DNA from: an uncultured Bacilli bacterium | GTDB taxonomy: Bacteria > Bacillota_I > Bacilli_A > RF39 > UBA660 | NCBI GenBank assembly: GCA_934167785.1 | Contig: CAKPLX010000001.1 | Span: forward strand, 15,114 to 79,113 | DNA length: 64,000 bases | Direction: 5' to 3' | Shown: piece by piece, positions 51,979 to 62,487 of the stretch | Layout of the letters: every line of letters begins with the position of its first letter | Numbering within the stretch: the first letter of the stretch is position 1 | Notes under the pieces: generated by a model | What the model was told of the DNA's origin: nothing | Databases searched by the model: none | The model's input: only the letters and a program-made list of their open reading frames with translations | Position numbers and translations under genes: made by a program

Positions 51979-52605
51979 ATGAAAAAAGAAATTTTATCAT
52001 TGCCTTTTTATGGCAAAGTAGGATCCATTAGCAAAATAGAGTGTGTCTATCAAGAAGAGGGAATGATTGATCATTACCTAAAATATGAATATGATGTCCA
52101 TGGTACAGAAAAAATTCCTCAAATTATTCCCAAAAAACAATTTAATCGCCTAGAGGAAAGTTACTATCATGATGTAAAAGAATACTTATCTACCAATAAT
52201 TCTAATTACTATACAAGCAAAAAGATTAATACAAAGTCAAAAAAACAAAAACAAAAATTATATTTTGATACCATTTTCTCCTTAAGCCTATCTTTAATCT
52301 CTTTTATCTTATCTTGTTTATCAGTAAATGCAATAGGAACAACTTGGATTACCGCACTTTCACTAGTTACCTTTGCAGCTCCTGGTGCCTATGCTATTAT
52401 AAAAATCAATGAAATTGCAGAAGATAAAACAGCAAAGAAAAAAGCAATTTCAGTTAATTGCTACCAAAAATATCAAACTTCTCTTAATGAATTTAATATC
52501 AAAAAGGATAAAGAGAAAAAAGCAACTCCTACAAAATATCATGGTATTAGTAGAGAAAGACAATTAGAAACTACAATTCAAAAAGCAAGAACTTTAAAAA
52601 AATAG
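51979..52605 (+). CDS. Unknown membrane protein, 208 aa
   Basis: Not recognised. A soluble N-terminal part of about 85 residues, a basic stretch (KKINTKSKKQKQK), two membrane helices (TIFSLSLSLISFILSCLSV and WITALSLVTFAAPGAYAII) and a highly charged C-terminal tail. AAGGGGGAG is a strong ribosome site. The stop codon is inside the loop of its terminator. Confidence 0.72.
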   Translation: MKKEILSLPFYGKVGSISKIECVYQEEGMIDHYLKYEYDVHGTEKIPQIIPKKQFNRLEESYYHDVKEYLSTNNSNYYTSKKINTKSKKQKQKLYFDTIFSLSLSLISFILSCLSVNAIGTTWITALSLVTFAAPGAYAIIKINEIAEDKTAKKKAISVNCYQKYQTSLNEFNIKKDKEKKATPTKYHGISRERQLETTIQKARTLKK

Positions 52606-52625
52606 TTCTTGCTTTATTTATTTTT
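52582..52625 (+). terminator. Terminator of the gene at 51979
   Basis: GCAAGAACT (52585-52593) pairs with AGTTCTTGC (52604-52612) and is followed by TTTATTTATTTTT. Confidence 0.85.
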
Positions 52626-52627
52626 AG

Positions 52628-52663
52628 CCAAATAAAAACTCTTGAATTTAGAAATTCAAGAGT
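52628..52663 (-). terminator. Terminator of tRNA-His
   Basis: A perfect 12-bp stem (52638-52649 with 52652-52663). On the minus strand it is followed by TTTTATTT. Confidence 0.8.
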
Positions 52664-52673
52664 AAATCTCACA

Positions 52674-52750
52674 TGGGACGGATGGTGGGACTCGAACCCA
52701 CGCATGTTGGAACCACAATCCAATGTGTTAACCCCTTCACCACATCCGCC
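52674..52750 (-). tRNA. tRNA-His (GTG)
   Basis: Cloverleaf on the minus strand: acceptor GCGGATG with CATCCGT (one G-U pair), D arm, anticodon stem TTGGA/TCCAA with loop TTGTGGT (anticodon GTG), T arm GTGGG-TTCGAGT-CCCAC and an encoded CCA. The base before the acceptor is G and the discriminator is C, giving the extra G-1:C73 pair that marks tRNA-His. It is a single tRNA gene with its own promoter and terminator. Confidence 0.96.
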
Positions 52751-52762
52751 ATGACAATTGAT

Positions 52763-52791
52763 ATTGTATCATAAAAAAAGGAGGAAATCAA
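52763..52791 (-). promoter_or_regulatory. Promoter of tRNA-His
   Basis: On the minus strand TTGATT (52791-52786), a 17-bp spacer and TACAAT (52768-52763) with TGA ahead of it. Confidence 0.8.
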
Positions 52792-52842
52792 TCTTTTTTT
52801 CATATTTTTTCTTTTTTTCGATAAAGTATAGTAGTGAGAAAA

Positions 52843-53523
52843 ATGAATAGAGATATTTTTTCTAATAAAAATAAAATTGCACATCGTGGCGTACACGAAA
52901 AATATACAGAAAATACATTACCAGCCTTCAAAGAAGCAATAAAAAGAAATTATGCAATCGAATTGGATATTCAACTAACAAAAGATGAAGAAATTATTGT
53001 CTTTCATGATCAAACCTTAAAAAGATTATTTAAAGTAAATAAAGCTGTTTCATCTTTAAATCTAAATGAAATAAAAAAATATTCAATAATCCCCACCTTA
53101 GAAGAGACACTTAAAGTTGTACAAGGAAAAGTCCCTATTTTAATTGAAATTAAATGGGTGAAAAAAACAGATTTGCTTATAAAGTTATTGCAAAAACAAT
53201 TAAAAAATTATTCTGGAGAAATTTTAATTATGAGTTTTTATTCTCGTCCATTATATTATTTAAAAAAATACCATTTAAAATACCAAAAGGGATATCTTAT
53301 TCATCGTTTCCTTCCATCTTACTTTTTTGTTCAATTCTTTTTAAAAATCAATCCACTTGATTTTGATTTCTTAGCAGTAGATTTAAATCTATTAAAAGAT
53401 CCTCTTATCTTATCATTAAGAAAAAAATACTATATTTTAGGGTATACAATAAATACTTATCAAGAATATTACCAATATAAAGAATATGCCAATAACTTCA
53501 TTTGGGATTCATATAAATCTTAA
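52843..53523 (+). CDS. Glycerophosphodiester phosphodiesterase
   Basis: 226 residues. IAHRGVHEKYTENTLPAF, ELDIQLTKDEEIIVFHD and ILIEIK are the active-site blocks of the GDPD TIM barrel, including the catalytic His pair and acidic metal ligands. It releases sn-glycerol-3-phosphate from deacylated phospholipids. There is no signal peptide, so it acts in the cytoplasm. The ATG at 52843 is preferred to a GTG at 52834; the ribosome site is weak. Confidence 0.88.
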   Translation: MNRDIFSNKNKIAHRGVHEKYTENTLPAFKEAIKRNYAIELDIQLTKDEEIIVFHDQTLKRLFKVNKAVSSLNLNEIKKYSIIPTLEETLKVVQGKVPILIEIKWVKKTDLLIKLLQKQLKNYSGEILIMSFYSRPLYYLKKYHLKYQKGYLIHRFLPSYFFVQFFLKINPLDFDFLAVDLNLLKDPLILSLRKKYYILGYTINTYQEYYQYKEYANNFIWDSYKS

Positions 53524-53576
53524 AAAGTTTTTTACCCAAAGAAAAGAAAAAGGAAGTATTCTAATAGTAAATTTAG

Positions 53577-55656
<2,080 letters not shown>

Positions 55657-55686
55657 GAGTAGTAACTAATATTTTAGAGGTGTCTA

Positions 55687-55941
55687 TTAGTTTGTAACAT
55701 TACTTACAATTAATTTTTTTATTTCTTTATCGCTTAGTACTTTCCCTTGACTAATTACTTTATCCTGAATAACTAGCGCTGGTATCATACTAACGTTATA
55801 GTTCTTTTTGTCAATCGCATGATTTAACTCTTCGATAATAACATTTTGATGAAGAGTCTGACTAACTTTTACAATCATGTTCTTTAATCTTTTCCCTGTA
55901 GAACAATTAGAACCAATAATCTTTATCTCGATAAGCCTCAC
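55687..55941 (-). CDS. Small thioredoxin-fold protein with single cysteine
   Basis: 84 residues. EIKIIGSNCSTGKRLKNMI is the first strand and active-site helix of a thioredoxin_3-like fold, and SMIPALVIQDKV carries the cis-proline. The usual CxxC is CSTG, so only the first cysteine is left, which suggests a glutaredoxin-like monothiol or a non-redox role. The start is uncertain: GTG at 55941 overlaps an AAGGAAGG ribosome site, and no ATG lies at a better distance. Confidence 0.72.
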   Translation of the reverse strand: MRLIEIKIIGSNCSTGKRLKNMIVKVSQTLHQNVIIEELNHAIDKKNYNVSMIPALVIQDKVISQGKVLSDKEIKKLIVSNVTN

Positions 55942-56048
55942 CTTCCTTTCAACTAAATTCAGTATACTATCAAATTATGGGAGAAATGTCGAAGAATTTT
56001 GTTAATATATAGAATTGTAAAAGAATATTTTAAAATAGGTGATACAAG

Positions 56049-57062
56049 ATGAAAAAAAATATCTTTCTTCTATTGGTATCCACATTATCTATTTTAGTAC
56101 TAATGTATTTTTATGAAAGAAAAGAATCCTCATTTGATCATGAAGTATTTAAAACCAAAAATACTTATATAGAATATCCTTATTTTAATAAGAAAGAAAT
56201 TGATCATTATATTGCAAGTTACTTAAATTCTTACCAAATGAAAAATAATCAATATTTATTTATTGATTATGATTATCAAGAAAAAAAAGAACAAATTGAT
56301 TTGCTATTTTATATCTATGAAGAAAATCATGTTTTAGTAAAAGAAACAACCAAAAAAATTATTGTTAACAAAAAGTTAGACAAAATTATAGCTACTACTA
56401 CTTTAAAACCAACCTTAAAAGTTTATGATATCACTAAAAATCAAATGATCGATACCAAAAAGCCAATGATAGCACTAACTTTTGATGACGGACCTAACCA
56501 TAATACCAACAAAATTTTAGATATTTTAGAAAAATATAACATCAAAGCAACTTTTTTTATTCTAGGTTGCAATATCAAAGGACATGAAGAAACCATCAAA
56601 AGAATGAATGAATTAAATATGGAAATAGGAAATCACATGTATAGTCATAAATTATTAACCAAATTAAAAAATGAACAAATCGAAAAAGAGATCGAAAAAG
56701 TAGACCAAGCCATTTTTAAAATTATTAATCACTATCCTACAGTAGTAAGACCAAGTTATGGAACATATAATAAAAGAATCCAATCAATAATCAATAGACC
56801 AATTATCATTTGGAATATTGATACCCTAGACTGGAAGTATCATAGTTCAAAAAATATCTACAAAAGAGTAATGAAAGATATCAGCGATGGAGATATTATT
56901 TTAATGCATGACATTTATAACGCAACCGCAAACAGTTTAGAATTAATCATTCCTAAATTATTAAAAGAAGGTTACCAATTCACCACTGTATCAGAACTTC
57001 TATATTATAAAGAAATAAAAATTGAAAAAGGAAAAGTATACAGTAATGCCAATAAATCTTAA
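56049..57062 (+). CDS. Polysaccharide deacetylase (NodB domain), membrane-anchored
   Basis: 337 residues. An N-terminal anchor (IFLLLVSTLSILVLMYFY), a PMCG/DUF-like outside region of about 110 residues, and a NodB deacetylase domain with ALTFDDGPNHNT (the Asp pair), GNHMYSHKLL (HxxxH metal site), RPSYG and ILMHD. It probably removes acetyl groups from peptidoglycan sugars at the surface, like PdaA/PgdA, giving lysozyme resistance or spore cortex modification. Which of these cannot be told. Confidence 0.88.
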   Translation: MKKNIFLLLVSTLSILVLMYFYERKESSFDHEVFKTKNTYIEYPYFNKKEIDHYIASYLNSYQMKNNQYLFIDYDYQEKKEQIDLLFYIYEENHVLVKETTKKIIVNKKLDKIIATTTLKPTLKVYDITKNQMIDTKKPMIALTFDDGPNHNTNKILDILEKYNIKATFFILGCNIKGHEETIKRMNELNMEIGNHMYSHKLLTKLKNEQIEKEIEKVDQAIFKIINHYPTVVRPSYGTYNKRIQSIINRPIIIWNIDTLDWKYHSSKNIYKRVMKDISDGDIILMHDIYNATANSLELIIPKLLKEGYQFTTVSELLYYKEIKIEKGKVYSNANKS

Positions 57063-57064
57063 TC

Positions 57065-57097
57065 AAAAGCCCATATCAATAATATGGCTTTTTTATT
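57065..57097 (+). terminator. Terminator of the deacetylase gene
   Basis: AAAAGCC and ATAT face ATAT and GGCTTTT (one extra C), followed by T residues. Confidence 0.8.
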
Positions 57098-57185
57098 TTC
57101 CTAAAAATTAAAGGTTTTCTCCAATAAGACAGTTGTATTTTTTTCAAAAATAAATTATAATGAACAAAGAGATAGGATGTGAAAA

Positions 57186-57560
57186 ATGAAAGAAAGAAAA
57201 AACAGTAAAGGGTTTACTTTAATTGAATTATTAGCAGCTCTAGTCATTTTAACAGCAATTATGTCCATTGCTATTCCAAGCATTTCTTCTTCTTTAGAAA
57301 GAACCAAAGCCAAACAAGATAAAACAAAATATAAACTACTAGAAACAGCAGCTGAGCTATATGTAACAGATCATAAAAATGCCATTTATAATAAATTATC
57401 ATCTAGTAATAGTTGCTACATTACCCTAAGTTTATTAGATACCGATGAAGAAAATAAAAAAGACAGTAATGGAAATGATTTTACGGGAGTTATTGTTTTT
57501 ACTAAGCCAAACAAATATGAGTATAAAACAAGTTATAATAGAATTTCATCATGTACTTAA
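57186..57560 (+). CDS. Type IV prepilin-like protein
   Basis: 124 residues. KGFTLIELLAALVILTAIMS is a perfect type III signal: cleavage after Gly and the Glu5 of mature pilins, then the long hydrophobic helix, and a C-terminal domain with a cysteine pair (NSCYI and ISSCT). Such pseudopilins serve competence (ComGC/GD-like) or surface pili. No prepilin peptidase, ATPase or other pilus gene is nearby. AGGATGTG ribosome site; it ends 26 bp before gpmI. Confidence 0.85.
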   Translation: MKERKNSKGFTLIELLAALVILTAIMSIAIPSISSSLERTKAKQDKTKYKLLETAAELYVTDHKNAIYNKLSSSNSCYITLSLLDTDEENKKDSNGNDFTGVIVFTKPNKYEYKTSYNRISSCT

Positions 57561-57586
57561 TGAAAAAAAAGGAAAGAAGGAAAAAC

Positions 57587-59092
57587 ATGAAAAAAGTATT
57601 ATTATGTATTTTAGACGGCGTCGGACTTAGCGAAGAAAAAAAGGGTAATGCCTTTTATCACGCAAAGAAACCAACCCTTGAAAGATTAATGAAAGAATAT
57701 CCAAATACCACTTTAGAAGCCAGCGGAGAGTATGTAGGACTTCCTCAAGGACAGATGGGAAATAGTGAAGTAGGACATATGAATATTGGTGCAGGAAGGA
57801 TTGTTTATCAACCTCTAGGATTAATTAATGCCAAAATTAAGGAAAATTCCCTTTCAAAAAATAAAGTACTTCCAAGTATTTTCCAACACACAAAAGAAAA
57901 TCACAGCAAATTACATATTATGGGATTACTAAGTGATGGAGGAATTCACTCCCATATCAATCATTTTTATGCAATATTATCAGCAGCAAAAGAATTTGGC
58001 TTAAATGATGTTTACTTTCATATTTTTACAGACGGAAGAGATACTAGTCCATATTCAGGAAAAAACTTTATTAATGCCTTAGAAGAAAAAATAAGAGAAA
58101 TAGGAATTGGAAAAATCGCTAGCATCAGTGGACGATATTATGCCATGGATAGAGACAACAACTATGATCGAATAAAAAAAGCCTATGATGCTATGACGGG
58201 AAGTTCTACAGAAAACTCTTCCTCCGCTCTAGAAGCATGGCAAAAAAATCAAGACAATAAAATTACAGACGAGTTTATTGTTCCAACCTCAATCGAGCAA
58301 AGTGGAATGATTACCGATAATGACGGAATTATTTTTGCAAACTTCCGCCCTGATCGGGTAAGAGAATTAGCAGCCGTCTTAACCAATACAGAAAAAAATT
58401 ATTTTGGTGAAAAAAAATTAAAAAATATAAAAATGGCAACTTTAATGCCAATTTCCAATGAAGCAATTTCTACGCCAATGTTTCAGTTAGAAGACCTCAT
58501 TTCAACATTAGGAGAATACACTAGCAAATTAGGACTTACGCAGTTAAGAATTGCCGAAACCGAAAAATATGCACATGTAACTTATTTTTTCGATGGAGGA
58601 AAAGAAAAACAATTAGAAGGAGAAAAAAGAATTTTAATTCCATCTCCCAAAGTAGCAACTTATGATTTAAAACCACAAATGAGTGCCTACGAAATAACCG
58701 ATAGTCTTTTAAAAGAATTAAAAGACACAAAACCTGATCTAACCATCTTAAATTTTGCAAATGGGGATATGGTTGGACATACAGGAAACTATGAAGCAGC
58801 CATTCAAGCAGTAGAAACTCTTGATCAATGCTTAACAAAAATTATAAATACAATTTCTCTAGAAGAATATGAAGTAATCATTACAGCAGACCATGGAAAT
58901 TGTGAAGTAATGATTAATCCAGACGGTAGCATAAATACACAACATACAACTAATGTCGTTCCTTTTATTGTCTTAGATCAATCTATTCAACTACAAAAAG
59001 GAAAATTAGGTGATATTGCTGTAACAATTTTAAATTTAATGGAACAACCCGTTCCTAAAGAGATGACAGGAAAAAACTTACTAATCAAATAG
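57587..59092 (+). CDS. gpmI: 2,3-bisphosphoglycerate-independent phosphoglycerate mutase
   Basis: 501 residues of the alkaline-phosphatase-like superfamily. LCILDGVGLS near the N-terminus (Val where Trp is usual in DGWG), the catalytic serine in GQMGNSEVGH (Ser60), DGRDTSP, ISGRYYAMDRD, NFRPDRVREL and ITADHGNCE complete the two-Mn site. It interconverts 3- and 2-phosphoglycerate. AAGGAAGG picks ATG 57587 over an in-frame start at 57551. Other glycolytic operon members are not adjacent, though pyk lies 3.4 kb on. Confidence 0.96.
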   Translation: MKKVLLCILDGVGLSEEKKGNAFYHAKKPTLERLMKEYPNTTLEASGEYVGLPQGQMGNSEVGHMNIGAGRIVYQPLGLINAKIKENSLSKNKVLPSIFQHTKENHSKLHIMGLLSDGGIHSHINHFYAILSAAKEFGLNDVYFHIFTDGRDTSPYSGKNFINALEEKIREIGIGKIASISGRYYAMDRDNNYDRIKKAYDAMTGSSTENSSSALEAWQKNQDNKITDEFIVPTSIEQSGMITDNDGIIFANFRPDRVRELAAVLTNTEKNYFGEKKLKNIKMATLMPISNEAISTPMFQLEDLISTLGEYTSKLGLTQLRIAETEKYAHVTYFFDGGKEKQLEGEKRILIPSPKVATYDLKPQMSAYEITDSLLKELKDTKPDLTILNFANGDMVGHTGNYEAAIQAVETLDQCLTKIINTISLEEYEVIITADHGNCEVMINPDGSINTQHTTNVVPFIVLDQSIQLQKGKLGDIAVTILNLMEQPVPKEMTGKNLLIK

Positions 59093-59126
59093 TTTTTCCT
59101 TCTAATCCAAAGAGAGAAGGGTAGTA

Positions 59127-59951
59127 ATGAAAAAAAAGAAAAGAAAATTAAAAAAATGGGTAGTTCTAATTCCAATCTTTCTTCTTATTCTTATAATAGG
59201 AGGAATATTTATGCAAACTAATCCAATGAAAAAACAAAAAAAGCCAAAAACAAAAGAAAATACCATAGAAAAAAAAGAAAATCCAGCAACAAAATCTCTA
59301 GAAAAAGCACCAAACAACTCTCTTGAATTTAAAAATTTAGAAGATGGACAATACATTACTGAAAAAGGATATACTCTAACCATAAAAAATAAAACAGCTT
59401 ATATTGATAATCAATTAATTGCCAATAAAACTTATAGCATCCCCGATAGTTTTCAACCAACCAATCCTTACCATCCAGTTACTGGACAAAGATGTAATGA
59501 CTGTATCGATAAGGATAGTATGGAAGCTTTTCTATTAATGCAAAGTGATGCCAAAGCACTTGGACTAAATATTTACATTGCCAGTGGATATCGTTCTTAT
59601 CAATACCAAGTAAATTTATACAATAACTATGTAACAAGAAGTGGAAAAGAAGGAGCAGACACTTACTCATCAAGACCAGGACACTCTGAACATCAAACAG
59701 GATTATGCTTTGATTTAAATAGTATTGATGATTCATTTGCAAATACAAACGAAGGAAAATGGGTACACGAAAATGCTTATCGCTATGGATTTACCATTCG
59801 TTTTCCTAAGGGAAAAGAAAAATATACTGGATATCAATATGAATCTTGGCACTTACGCTATGTAGGAAAAGAATTAGCCGAAAAATTATATCATAATGGA
59901 GAATATTTATCCTTAGAAGAATATTATGGAATTACTAGTACTTATGAATAA
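59127..59951 (+). CDS. D-alanyl-D-alanine carboxypeptidase, VanY/M15B family
   Basis: 274 residues. An N-terminal membrane anchor (WVVLIPIFLLILIIGGIF), a Lys/Glu-rich linker and an M15 zinc peptidase domain with ASGYRSYQYQ, SRPGHSEHQTGLCFDLN (His and Asp ligands) and ESWHLRYVG (third His). It trims D-Ala from wall precursors or muropeptides outside the cell. Its presence with an S11 enzyme gives two independent DD-carboxypeptidases. VanY is also linked to glycopeptide resistance, but no other van genes are here. Confidence 0.9.
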   Translation: MKKKKRKLKKWVVLIPIFLLILIIGGIFMQTNPMKKQKKPKTKENTIEKKENPATKSLEKAPNNSLEFKNLEDGQYITEKGYTLTIKNKTAYIDNQLIANKTYSIPDSFQPTNPYHPVTGQRCNDCIDKDSMEAFLLMQSDAKALGLNIYIASGYRSYQYQVNLYNNYVTRSGKEGADTYSSRPGHSEHQTGLCFDLNSIDDSFANTNEGKWVHENAYRYGFTIRFPKGKEKYTGYQYESWHLRYVGKELAEKLYHNGEYLSLEEYYGITSTYE

Positions 59952-59980
59952 AAAAATTTATTAATGAAAGAAGGAATAAT

Positions 59981-60616
59981 ATGAAAAATCAATTTTTATC
60001 AAAAGTTTTTACTTGGTTTGGAATTGGACTTTTAGTAACTTTCCTAACCGCTTATCTAACCAGTACCAACATAAATGCTTTAAGATTTATATTTAATGGT
60101 TCAAGTTATATTATTATTGTTATTTTAGAATTTGTCATTGCGATTTGGTTATCGGCAAGAATTCATACCATGTCTACTACCTTAGCTAAAGGTCTTTATA
60201 TTGGCTATAGTGCCCTAACAGGATTAACTTTTTCTAGTATCTTCATTGTTTATGAAATTACTAGCATTCTTTGGATCTTCTTAGCAAGTGCTTTTGTTTT
60301 TGGTATCTTTGCTTTATTAGGAAAAAGCAATAAATTTGATCTATCAAAATATGGAATATATTTAATAATTGCTCTACTAGGAAGTGTGATTTTAGAAATA
60401 ATCAATATTTTCTTAGCAAACGGGACACTAGATATCATTCTTTGCGTATTTGTTCTTGCAATTTTCGTCACCTATGTAGCCTATGATGTTCAAAAGATCA
60501 TTAATCGCTATGATACAACGGAAAATATGGCAATCTATGGAGCCTTTGATTTATATCTAGATTTTATTAATATTTTCCTAAGATTACTTCAATTATTTGG
60601 TAAAGAAAGAGATTAA
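59981..60616 (+). CDS. Bax inhibitor-1/YccA-family membrane protein
   Basis: 211 residues, seven predicted membrane helices. GIGLLVTFLTAYLTS, GYSALTGLTFSSIFIVYE and the C-terminal YVAYDVQKIINRY and FDLYLDFINIFLRLLQLFG are the BI-1/YccA/YetJ signature segments. YetJ is a pH-sensitive calcium leak channel. Role in this organism is inferred from family only. GAAGGA ribosome site. Confidence 0.9.
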   Translation: MKNQFLSKVFTWFGIGLLVTFLTAYLTSTNINALRFIFNGSSYIIIVILEFVIAIWLSARIHTMSTTLAKGLYIGYSALTGLTFSSIFIVYEITSILWIFLASAFVFGIFALLGKSNKFDLSKYGIYLIIALLGSVILEIINIFLANGTLDIILCVFVLAIFVTYVAYDVQKIINRYDTTENMAIYGAFDLYLDFINIFLRLLQLFGKERD

Positions 60617-60630
60617 AATAACCAATAATA

Positions 60631-60662
60631 AAAAGATATATTCGTTTAGAGTATATCTTTTC
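60631..60662 (+). terminator. Terminator after the BI-1 gene
   Basis: AAAGATATA (60632-60640) pairs with TATATCTTT (60652-60660); T residues follow. Confidence 0.7.
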
Positions 60663-60664
60663 TA

Positions 60665-60694
60665 TTGACAAAAAAGAAACAAAATAAATATAAT
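60665..60694 (+). promoter_or_regulatory. Sigma-A promoter of the two-module GH25 gene
   Basis: Perfect TTGACA (60665-60670), an 18-bp spacer and TATAAT (60689-60694). Confidence 0.75.
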
Positions 60695-60713
60695 AAAAAA
60701 GTAAGGAGAAAAC

Positions 60714-62393
60714 ATGAAAAAGAAATATAAATTATACAAAGACAAAAAATTTATTGCCATAGCTGTAGCAACAACAACGCTAATATCATCAGCTACACTT
60801 TATCAAGAAAGAAAGAGAAATAAAATCATTAATGCAAATACCGAATGGAGCGTAGGTTATGAAGATATCAATCTATTAACCAATTTTTTAACCAATAGAG
60901 TTACAAATAATAATTTTGTTTTGCTTAATATAGGAGACCATAACACAGATGGAGTTTATTTCTTAAAGCAAAAGCTAGAATACTGTGAAAAAAATAATAT
61001 TGATATGGGACTTATTCTAACATCAGATGCTACTACTTTAAGTGATATTTACCTAGATTTTGCCTTTGTCAAAGAAATATTAACAAAGTATATAATAAAT
61101 TATCCAATTTATATGGATATTGATTGTTTCTATAATAATCAAAACCTAACCCCAGAAGAAGTTAAATTTATTGTTAATGCTTTTCTAAAAAAAGCTAATG
61201 ATAATCACATATGTACAGGAATATATGGAAGTAAAAATAACATTGATTTCTTTAAAGAAAATAATGAATTAAATATTGAACATACTATCGAAAAAAATAA
61301 AACTACTCAAGATATTCAATGGATATCAAACAGAAACGGACATATTGATCATTTTTTAGCCGATAAAAAAATAAAAAATAATATCCTAAACAATCACGAA
61401 AATAATCCCAAACTATTTAGAGAAGATGAATATATTTTATATGATAAAAGCACTTTTAATATCAAGGAATTAGCAAAAAATAATAATCTTAGTGTAACTG
61501 ATATCAAAAAATACAACCAAATTATCAGCGAATCTTTTTCTTTAAAACAAGGACAAGTCATTCAAATTCCTACAAAAAACTATCAAGAAAAAAATCATTT
61601 AACGAAAACACCATCTTTAGGAATAGATGTTTCATTATGGCAAGAAGAAATTAACTGGGAAGAAGTTAATACCAGTTATGCTATTATTCAAATCAAAGAT
61701 TTTATCAATGATTATGATGACCCTTATTTCATTTCTAATGTAAAAGAATGCATAAAAAATAATATTCCAATGGGATTTTACTTCTTTTCAAGAGCAACTT
61801 CAATAGAAGAGTTAAATAAAGAAATCAATTATATTACCAAAAAGTTAGAAAATATTCCTGTTACCTATCCAGTTTACATTGATATAGAAACAAATTTTTG
61901 GCAATTAAATAATGAAGAGATAACTTCTAACAAAGATTTTTATAAAACTTTTTTTCAGGTTTGGGAAGAAAAAATAAAATTAGCCGGATTCACTCCAGGA
62001 ATATACTGTAATGAAAACCTATACCAAATTTTATCTAATCTTACAGATGGAGAAATTGATTATCTATCCACCTGGATCGCAGGAGGAGAATATTATGATC
62101 AAGAAATCGATTTATCAAAAAATAAACTTCCTAAAATAGGTAATCAAGAAAGTTATAGTATGAAGCAAATCAGTTCATTAGGAAAAATCAATGGAATTCA
62201 TACCAATGTTGACCTAAATTACAATTATCTAAATTACCAAAACACAAAAAAAGCACCAAAAAAATATTTTATTCGTCTCAATAATGAAATTATGATAGCA
62301 AGAAATATTTTTCTTTCCACTGGTGGAATCTATATAACTCTATTAATGAGAAAAAAAATAAAAAAAAAGATTAAGAAAAATAAAAAAAGCTAA
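60714..62393 (+). CDS. Two-module GH25 protein with LysM and C-terminal anchor
   Basis: 559 residues. An N-terminal signal-like helix, a first GH25-like module (about 40-215) in which YMDIDCFYN has Asp where the catalytic Glu should be, a LysM-like segment (about 235-290, ending LKQGQVIQIPT), and an intact GH25 muramidase (SLGIDVSLWQ with Asp305; YIDIETNFW with Asp390 and Glu392). It closes with a hydrophobic stretch (IFLSTGGIYITLLM) and a tail of about 14 residues, mostly lysine. The order suggests wall binding by an inactive module and LysM, cleavage by the second, and membrane tethering. Confidence 0.85.
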   Translation: MKKKYKLYKDKKFIAIAVATTTLISSATLYQERKRNKIINANTEWSVGYEDINLLTNFLTNRVTNNNFVLLNIGDHNTDGVYFLKQKLEYCEKNNIDMGLILTSDATTLSDIYLDFAFVKEILTKYIINYPIYMDIDCFYNNQNLTPEEVKFIVNAFLKKANDNHICTGIYGSKNNIDFFKENNELNIEHTIEKNKTTQDIQWISNRNGHIDHFLADKKIKNNILNNHENNPKLFREDEYILYDKSTFNIKELAKNNNLSVTDIKKYNQIISESFSLKQGQVIQIPTKNYQEKNHLTKTPSLGIDVSLWQEEINWEEVNTSYAIIQIKDFINDYDDPYFISNVKECIKNNIPMGFYFFSRATSIEELNKEINYITKKLENIPVTYPVYIDIETNFWQLNNEEITSNKDFYKTFFQVWEEKIKLAGFTPGIYCNENLYQILSNLTDGEIDYLSTWIAGGEYYDQEIDLSKNKLPKIGNQESYSMKQISSLGKINGIHTNVDLNYNYLNYQNTKKAPKKYFIRLNNEIMIARNIFLSTGGIYITLLMRKKIKKKIKKNKKS

Positions 62394-62427
62394 TCAAAAA
62401 AGAGCCAAAAATAACTAAAAATTAATA

Positions 62428-62457
62428 TTGACATATACCATCCAAATATAGTAAAAT
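62428..62457 (+). promoter_or_regulatory. Promoter of pyk
   Basis: Perfect TTGACA (62428-62433), an 18-bp spacer and TAAAAT (62452-62457). A palindrome-like TAACT-AAA-AATTA lies immediately upstream. Confidence 0.65.
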
Positions 62458-62487
62458 TATTAATGTTTCTAAGGAGGAGTTGAAAAA

